Of a stretch of 11,418 bases of DNA, positions 8,368 to 11,418 are shown in pieces (position 1 is the first letter of the stretch; the number at the start of each line of letters is the position of its first letter). The notes under the pieces were generated by a model that did no database searches, was not told where the DNA came from, and worked only from the letters and a program-made list of their open reading frames with translations. The DNA is from an uncultured Allomuricauda sp. (GTDB taxonomy: Bacteria > Bacteroidota > Bacteroidia > Flavobacteriales > Flavobacteriaceae): NCBI GenBank assembly GCA_937911965.1, contig CALDPL010000156.1:1-11418 (forward strand), read 5' to 3'. The position numbers and the translations under genes were made by a program.

Positions 8368-9426
8368 TTAAAAGGAATATATAGCTGCAAAGAGTACGGA
8401 AGCCAGGCTTGATGTCGGCGCCAAATCGGTATCGATGAAGGCTTCCTCGGAAGAACTGTCCAAACGTATTTCAGGTTTCAGGGTCAAATCGCCTATGGTC
8501 GCACTGCCGGTCAGGGTCAAGGCCAACACATTGGCATCCCCCCCCACATCGGAACCGATGCCCGAAACATCCCCAAAGAATTCGGAGGTCATAAAGTACT
8601 CGCCCCGCAGGCCAAGGCTGAAGTTTTCTGAAAGGGAATATTGGGGATAAAGGGCCGCCCCGCTAAAGGAGCCCCCATTGTTTTCGGCACTGAAATGGGC
8701 CGCATTGATTCCCAGGTAGAGCTCTTCGGACAGTGCGAAACCCCCGGTATAATCAATCTCGATGCCCCCTTCGTTGTACAGAAAGTTCAAAAACTGTCCG
8801 GAATATCCCAATTGGGCTCCCACGGCATACTCCCCGACCGGATTGAACTCGGTCAGGTCCGAGGGATTCATGACGGCCAGCATGGCGGTCCAATCGCTGC
8901 CAAGATCAAAATCCGCCTTCAATCCGGTATGGCTGAAGGGACCGTAAGAAAACAGGTAGGAGGTGCTGTAATTGAAATTGGCGGTGGGGGCTATGACCTC
9001 ATAGCCGATAAAGGTATTGAAGTTTCCAAAGGTCAGGGTGACGGCATCGGCCACCTTCCAATAGACGTACAATTGGTTCACTATATTTCCTGTTGCAGAG
9101 TACATGGGGGAGGCAAAAATGGCATCCGTACCCCTGGGACCAAAGACCAGGTCGGCCACAAAGCCCACTTTTTCCCCTTCATAGGCCGCGATAAGGTTTG
9201 CCATGCCCAAGGAAAAACCGGGAAGCTGGGCAAAGGATGAACCCGGAGCGATGGCATCCCCGTCGTTGGGTGCCGTGATATTCGCCCGGTAGTAGGCATC
9301 CACGGATCCGGCAAAACTGAATTTTGGCTTGGAGTCCCCCTCCTGTGCCATGGACCCCATTGGGGAAAAAGTCAAAAGGACAAGTATTAAATTTTTTCCG
9401 AAATTTGTTTTAATGATCGTTTTCAT
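8368..9426 (-). CDS. outer-membrane beta-barrel porin of the glnK-amtB operon
   Basis: A 352-residue protein with a signal peptide (residues 1-27, ending SMA, mature QEGDSKP). The mature part is rich in alternating aromatic/hydrophobic strands and Gly/Asn/Asp turns, such as FSFAGSVDAYYRANI, NQLYVYWKVADAVTLTFGNF, AALYPQYSLSENFSLGLRGE and GDLTLKPEIRLDS. It ends in FAAIYSF, the terminal Phe being the usual outer-membrane assembly signal. The general look is that of the BBP2/OmpL-like barrel porins; there is no TonB plug or SusC feature. It lies downstream of amtB on the same strand with a 115-bp gap holding a strong hairpin and no recognisable promoter, so it is probably expressed from the glnK promoter. 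Passage of ammonium or small nitrogenous solutes is inferred from context only. Confidence 0.88.
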   Translation of the reverse strand: MKTIIKTNFGKNLILVLLTFSPMGSMAQEGDSKPKFSFAGSVDAYYRANITAPNDGDAIAPGSSFAQLPGFSLGMANLIAAYEGEKVGFVADLVFGPRGTDAIFASPMYSATGNIVNQLYVYWKVADAVTLTFGNFNTFIGYEVIAPTANFNYSTSYLFSYGPFSHTGLKADFDLGSDWTAMLAVMNPSDLTEFNPVGEYAVGAQLGYSGQFLNFLYNEGGIEIDYTGGFALSEELYLGINAAHFSAENNGGSFSGAALYPQYSLSENFSLGLRGEYFMTSEFFGDVSGIGSDVGGDANVLALTLTGSATIGDLTLKPEIRLDSSSEEAFIDTDLAPTSSLASVLFAAIYSF

Positions 9427-9487
9427 ATCATAATGGTTTAAGTGATCCCCTTTTGGGGGACGGTTGAATGATTATTGTTGTTCCAAT

Positions 9488-9543
9488 GGAAATGATCTAC
9501 AACGGAGCGTTCTGCAAAACGCTCCGTTTCATTTCCTTTTTTT
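9488..9543 (+). terminator. bulged 19-bp hairpin followed by seven T, between porin and amtB
   Basis: AACGGAGCGTT (9501-9511) pairs perfectly with AACGCTCCGTT (9518-9528) around a 6-nt loop. Outside a 5-nt left-side bulge (9496-9500), GGAAATGA (9488-9495) pairs with TCATTTCC (9529-9536). On the + strand a run of seven T (9537-9543) follows directly, so the intrinsic-terminator polarity is rightward, against the glnK-amtB-porin operon. The T run overlaps the amtB stop codon. Read leftward, in the operon direction, the hairpin is preceded by A7 and followed by ATTGGAAC, so it is not a good terminator; there it may serve as a processing or stability element that sets porin levels below or above amtB. 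A second, small CCCC-TTTT-GGGG hairpin lies at 9445-9456 in the porin leader. Confidence 0.6.
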
Positions 9544-10825
9544 AGGTGCTCTGGAACGGGATGTGTTCCGGATAGGCCTCCATTCCGTGTTCATGGATAT
9601 CAAGACCCTCGATTTCCTCTTTTTCCGAAACCCGGATTCCAACGGTCTTTTTCAAGATGATCAGGATGACAAAGGAGGCCAGGGTGGACCATAGGATATA
9701 GGATAGGGATCCATAGAACTGCACCCAGAGCAGCTTCAGGCCTCCTCCGTAGAGCAATCCTCCATCAAGGGCAAACAATCCGACCAGCACCGTTCCAAGG
9801 AAACCACAGACCCCGTGGACGGAAATCGCACCGACCGGATCGTCCACTTTGAGTTTTTTATCGATGAACCCGATGGAAAGGATCACCATAACCCCACAGG
9901 TAAGGCCTATGGCAATGGCCCCCCATGTATTGACGGCCCCGCAACCGGCGGTAACGCCCACCAGACCGGCCAAGGCCCCATTAAGGGTCATGGAAATGTC
10001 CGATTTGCCAAATTTGTAATATGAAAAGAGGAGTGCGGCAATGGCACCGGAGGCTCCGGCGAGATTGGTATTGACAATGACGCTCCCCACCGCAATGGAA
10101 TCCGCTCCACCCCAGGCCAATTGGGATCCCCCATTGAACCCGAACCAGCCCAGCCAAAGGATAAAGACCCCTAAGGCCCCAAAGGCCATGTTGTGCCCGG
10201 GAATCACTTGCGCCTTCCCGTCCACATACTTTCCAATCCTGGGGCCGACCAAGAAGGCGGCCACCAGGGCGGCCGATCCCCCTACCGCGTGCACCACGGA
10301 AGATCCCGCAAAATCCACAAAACCTGCCTCGCTCAACCAGGCATTTTCATCAAAGGGCCAGTACCAACTTCCTGAAATGGGATAAATCAGGGTAGTTAGG
10401 AAGATTGAAAAAATAAGATAGGTGGAAAATTTGGTTCTTCCGGCTATGGCTCCCGATACGATGGTAGCGGCCGTGGCACAGAAGACGGTCTGGAAAAAAA
10501 GATTGTACCAATCCGTTGCACTGAAGAAGAAATAGCCCTGTTCGGAAGGACTGGACCTGAAAAAGCCACCCGCGACCAAATCACTGCCATACATGATGGC
10601 ATATCCCAGGGCCCAGAACGTAATCGATCCAATGGTGAAATCCACAAAATTCTTCATGATGATGTTCCCCGAATTCTTGCTCTTTGTAAATCCGATCTCC
10701 AAAAGGGTGAAACCTGCCTGCATAAAAAACACCAGAATGGCGGCTACGGTGATCCACAGGATGTCCATATCGGTGTTGATGGCCTCAATGGCCTGTAATA
10801 CTGTTTCTTGTTTTTGTAAAATCAT
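9542..10825 (-). CDS. amtB: ammonium channel/transporter AmtB
   Basis: A 427-residue inner-membrane protein of the Amt/Mep/Rh family, which recruits ammonium and conducts ammonia across the membrane as a trimer. The eleven-helix topology fits. Family landmarks are VDFAGSSVVHAVGG with Asp171 and the first pore histidine His179, GHNMAFGALGVFILWLGWFG, and DPVGAISVHGVCGFLGT with the second pore histidine His337. The cytosolic C-terminal tail (GIRVSEKEEIEGLDIHEHGM) is the region that in characterised Amt proteins couples the subunits and docks PII. The N-terminus lacks a long cleavable signal and enters the first helix at about residue 22. It lies 33 bp downstream of the PII gene, the standard regulated pair; no separate promoter is visible in that gap. 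Confidence 0.97.
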   Translation of the reverse strand: MILQKQETVLQAIEAINTDMDILWITVAAILVFFMQAGFTLLEIGFTKSKNSGNIIMKNFVDFTIGSITFWALGYAIMYGSDLVAGGFFRSSPSEQGYFFFSATDWYNLFFQTVFCATAATIVSGAIAGRTKFSTYLIFSIFLTTLIYPISGSWYWPFDENAWLSEAGFVDFAGSSVVHAVGGSAALVAAFLVGPRIGKYVDGKAQVIPGHNMAFGALGVFILWLGWFGFNGGSQLAWGGADSIAVGSVIVNTNLAGASGAIAALLFSYYKFGKSDISMTLNGALAGLVGVTAGCGAVNTWGAIAIGLTCGVMVILSIGFIDKKLKVDDPVGAISVHGVCGFLGTVLVGLFALDGGLLYGGGLKLLWVQFYGSLSYILWSTLASFVILIILKKTVGIRVSEKEEIEGLDIHEHGMEAYPEHIPFQST

Positions 10826-10858
10826 AATCTAAGTTTCTTTGGTTGATGTAATACTGTT

Positions 10859-11197
10859 TCAGTTGATTGCTGCACTGCCCTTTTCCTTGGTCCTGATCCT
10901 ATAGGCCTCGATCATATCGGAGACGAATATTTTTCCGTCGCCTACATTGCCCGTACTTGCCGTATCCAAAAGGACCTTGATGGTGGGTTCCAAAAAGCCG
11001 TCGGAGACCACGATGACCAAATACCTTCGCTGTATGTCACTTGTACTGTATGAAATACCGCGATACTGTTGCCCCAAGGTTTCATTGCCGACCCCGGTCA
11101 CATCCCAGTAACTGAAAAAGTTGACCTCGATCTGATGAAGGGCCCGCTTCACATCATCGAACTTGGATTTTCTGATAATTGCTTCGATTTTTTTCAT
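10859..11197 (-). CDS. glnK: PII nitrogen-regulatory protein (GlnB/GlnK family) with variant T-loop
   Basis: A 112-residue signal protein that in characterised relatives binds ATP/ADP and 2-oxoglutarate and, as a trimer, plugs AmtB when nitrogen is plentiful. It begins MKKIEAIIRKSKFDDVKRAL, has the B-loop TGNVGDGKIFV (82-92), and keeps Lys89 and Arg100/Arg102 (RIRT). In the T-loop, YRGISY retains the Tyr (50) and Arg (46) matching Tyr51 and Arg47, but with Ile-Ser instead of the usual Ala-Glu. The T-loop base (GNETLGQQY) is one residue shorter than the normal GRQKGHTELY and lacks a clear counterpart of Gln39, a ligand of the Mg-ATP-2-oxoglutarate complex; the Lys58 position is Arg57. It is the first gene of the amtB operon, so GlnK is the better name than GlnB. 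Confidence 0.93.
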   Translation of the reverse strand: MKKIEAIIRKSKFDDVKRALHQIEVNFFSYWDVTGVGNETLGQQYRGISYSTSDIQRRYLVIVVSDGFLEPTIKVLLDTASTGNVGDGKIFVSDMIEAYRIRTKEKGSAAIN

Positions 11198-11220
11198 AGT
11201 GAATGAATTAATAATTGAAT

Positions 11221-11228
11221 CAAATATA
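11221..11228 (-). promoter_or_regulatory. -7 promoter box (TATATTTG) of the glnK-amtB-porin operon
   Basis: On the minus strand this reads TATATTTG, a perfect TAnnTTTG -7 element, 23 bp before the glnK ATG at 11197. The expected leader is only about 15-18 nt. No TTG -33 element is found at the normal distance, where the sequence instead carries the first of three ACCYCTAT repeats, suggesting that an activator substitutes for the -33 contact. Confidence 0.55.
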
Positions 11229-11244
11229 TATGTATTGTGCCATG

Positions 11245-11317
11245 ACCCCTATAAAAAAATGGGTATAGAGGTAAAAAATTATTACTATAAAAAAATATAC
11301 TATGAATAAATAGGGGT
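11245..11317. promoter_or_regulatory. three copies of an ACCYCTAT-type motif upstream of glnK
   Basis: ACCCCTATA stands at 11245-11253 on the + strand. TATAGAGGT at 11264-11272 is the same motif inverted with one change (ACCTCTATA). AATAGGGGT at 11309-11317 is a third, inverted copy (ACCCCTATT). The first two form an imperfect inverted repeat with a 10-bp spacer, about one helical turn, placed over and just upstream of the missing -33 element. GC-containing words stand out in this otherwise almost pure A/T stretch. This is the arrangement expected of a dimeric regulator's operator; the identity of the regulator is not shown. Confidence 0.4.
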
Positions 11318-11418
11318 ATATAATAAAAATAACATATAAATTATAAATATGTTTTTATGAATCAACATCAACCGACGCAACGCCCAAATATTAATTAGCT
11401 CCGCTCCGTTCACCCTGC
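11273..11418. other. AT-rich intergenic DNA to the window edge, no gene supported
   Basis: Apart from the third ACCYCTAT copy at 11309-11317, this stretch is dominated by A and T up to about 11360. It then turns to mixed composition (11361-11418), which could be the start of a neighbouring gene's end or leader. Minus-strand frames near the edge close quickly, one at a TAA near 11392, and could represent a tail of a minus-strand gene outside the window, but too few codons are present to claim one. A weak AT-only inverted repeat lies at 11331-11353. Confidence 0.4.

Noticed and set aside
8641..9240. A 199-codon open frame on the + strand opposite the porin
   Set aside because: It lies fully antisense to a porin with signal peptide and beta-barrel pattern, has Gly/His/Gln-rich composition typical of a shadow frame, and shows no family motif.
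11331..11353. AT-only inverted repeat (AACATAT/ATATGTT) followed by T residues, as a terminator
   Set aside because: The stem is seven bp with one G-C pair and would be unstable; such repeats arise easily in this AT-rich stretch.
11357..11398. Short + strand frame starting MNQHQP near the right edge
   Set aside because: Only 13 codons before a TAG, with no ribosome-binding site or family resemblance.

Overview
The window reads as chromosomal DNA of a Bacteroidetes bacterium, most likely a marine-type Flavobacteriaceae with a fairly high GC content. The evidence is the gene families (fused IcmF mutase, DUF1684 lipoprotein, a porin beside amtB), the near absence of Shine-Dalgarno sequences, and TAnnTTTG-type -7 promoter boxes in AT-rich gaps. 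I do not assign a genus. I see no rRNA, tRNA, CRISPR array, insertion sequence or phage gene.

Layout. At the left edge lies a possible C-terminal scrap of an upstream gene, followed by an FN3-like lipoprotein (+). This converges on purU (-), a formyltetrahydrofolate deformylase. purU is divergent from a 3.46-kb gene for a fused isobutyryl-CoA mutase (IcmF, +), which converges on a 133-residue helical protein of unknown function (-). Divergent from that is an Lrp/AsnC regulator (+), followed on the same strand by a secreted alpha/beta-hydrolase-like protein that seems to have lost its catalytic residues, and by a DUF1684 lipoprotein. The right third, on the minus strand, is a nitrogen-acquisition operon in the order glnK-type PII protein, amtB ammonium channel, outer-membrane beta-barrel porin.

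How the genes work together. The PII-AmtB pair is the classical regulated ammonium uptake module. The porin downstream suggests a dedicated outer-membrane entry route in the same transcription unit. The PII protein keeps its ATP-binding B-loop, its C-terminal arginines and the T-loop Tyr-Arg-Gly, but its T-loop base is one residue shorter and lacks the usual Gln39 ligand. The glnK promoter has a perfect -7 box, no -33 box, and three copies of an ACCYCTAT motif. IcmF carries the Phe/Gln pair typical of isobutyryl-CoA mutases rather than the Tyr/Arg pair of methylmalonyl-CoA mutase, which links it to branched-chain acyl-CoA metabolism. The nearby Lrp-type gene could be its regulator, but this is only inference from proximity.

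Most notable points. (1) A 19-bp bulged hairpin followed directly by seven T, readable as a terminator on the + strand, sits exactly between porin and amtB. With no terminator between the DUF1684 gene and the porin, a + transcript could run antisense through the entire porin gene and stop there. (2) The variant PII. (3) The inactive-looking hydrolase. (4) Three convergent gene pairs separated by only 5-6 bp.
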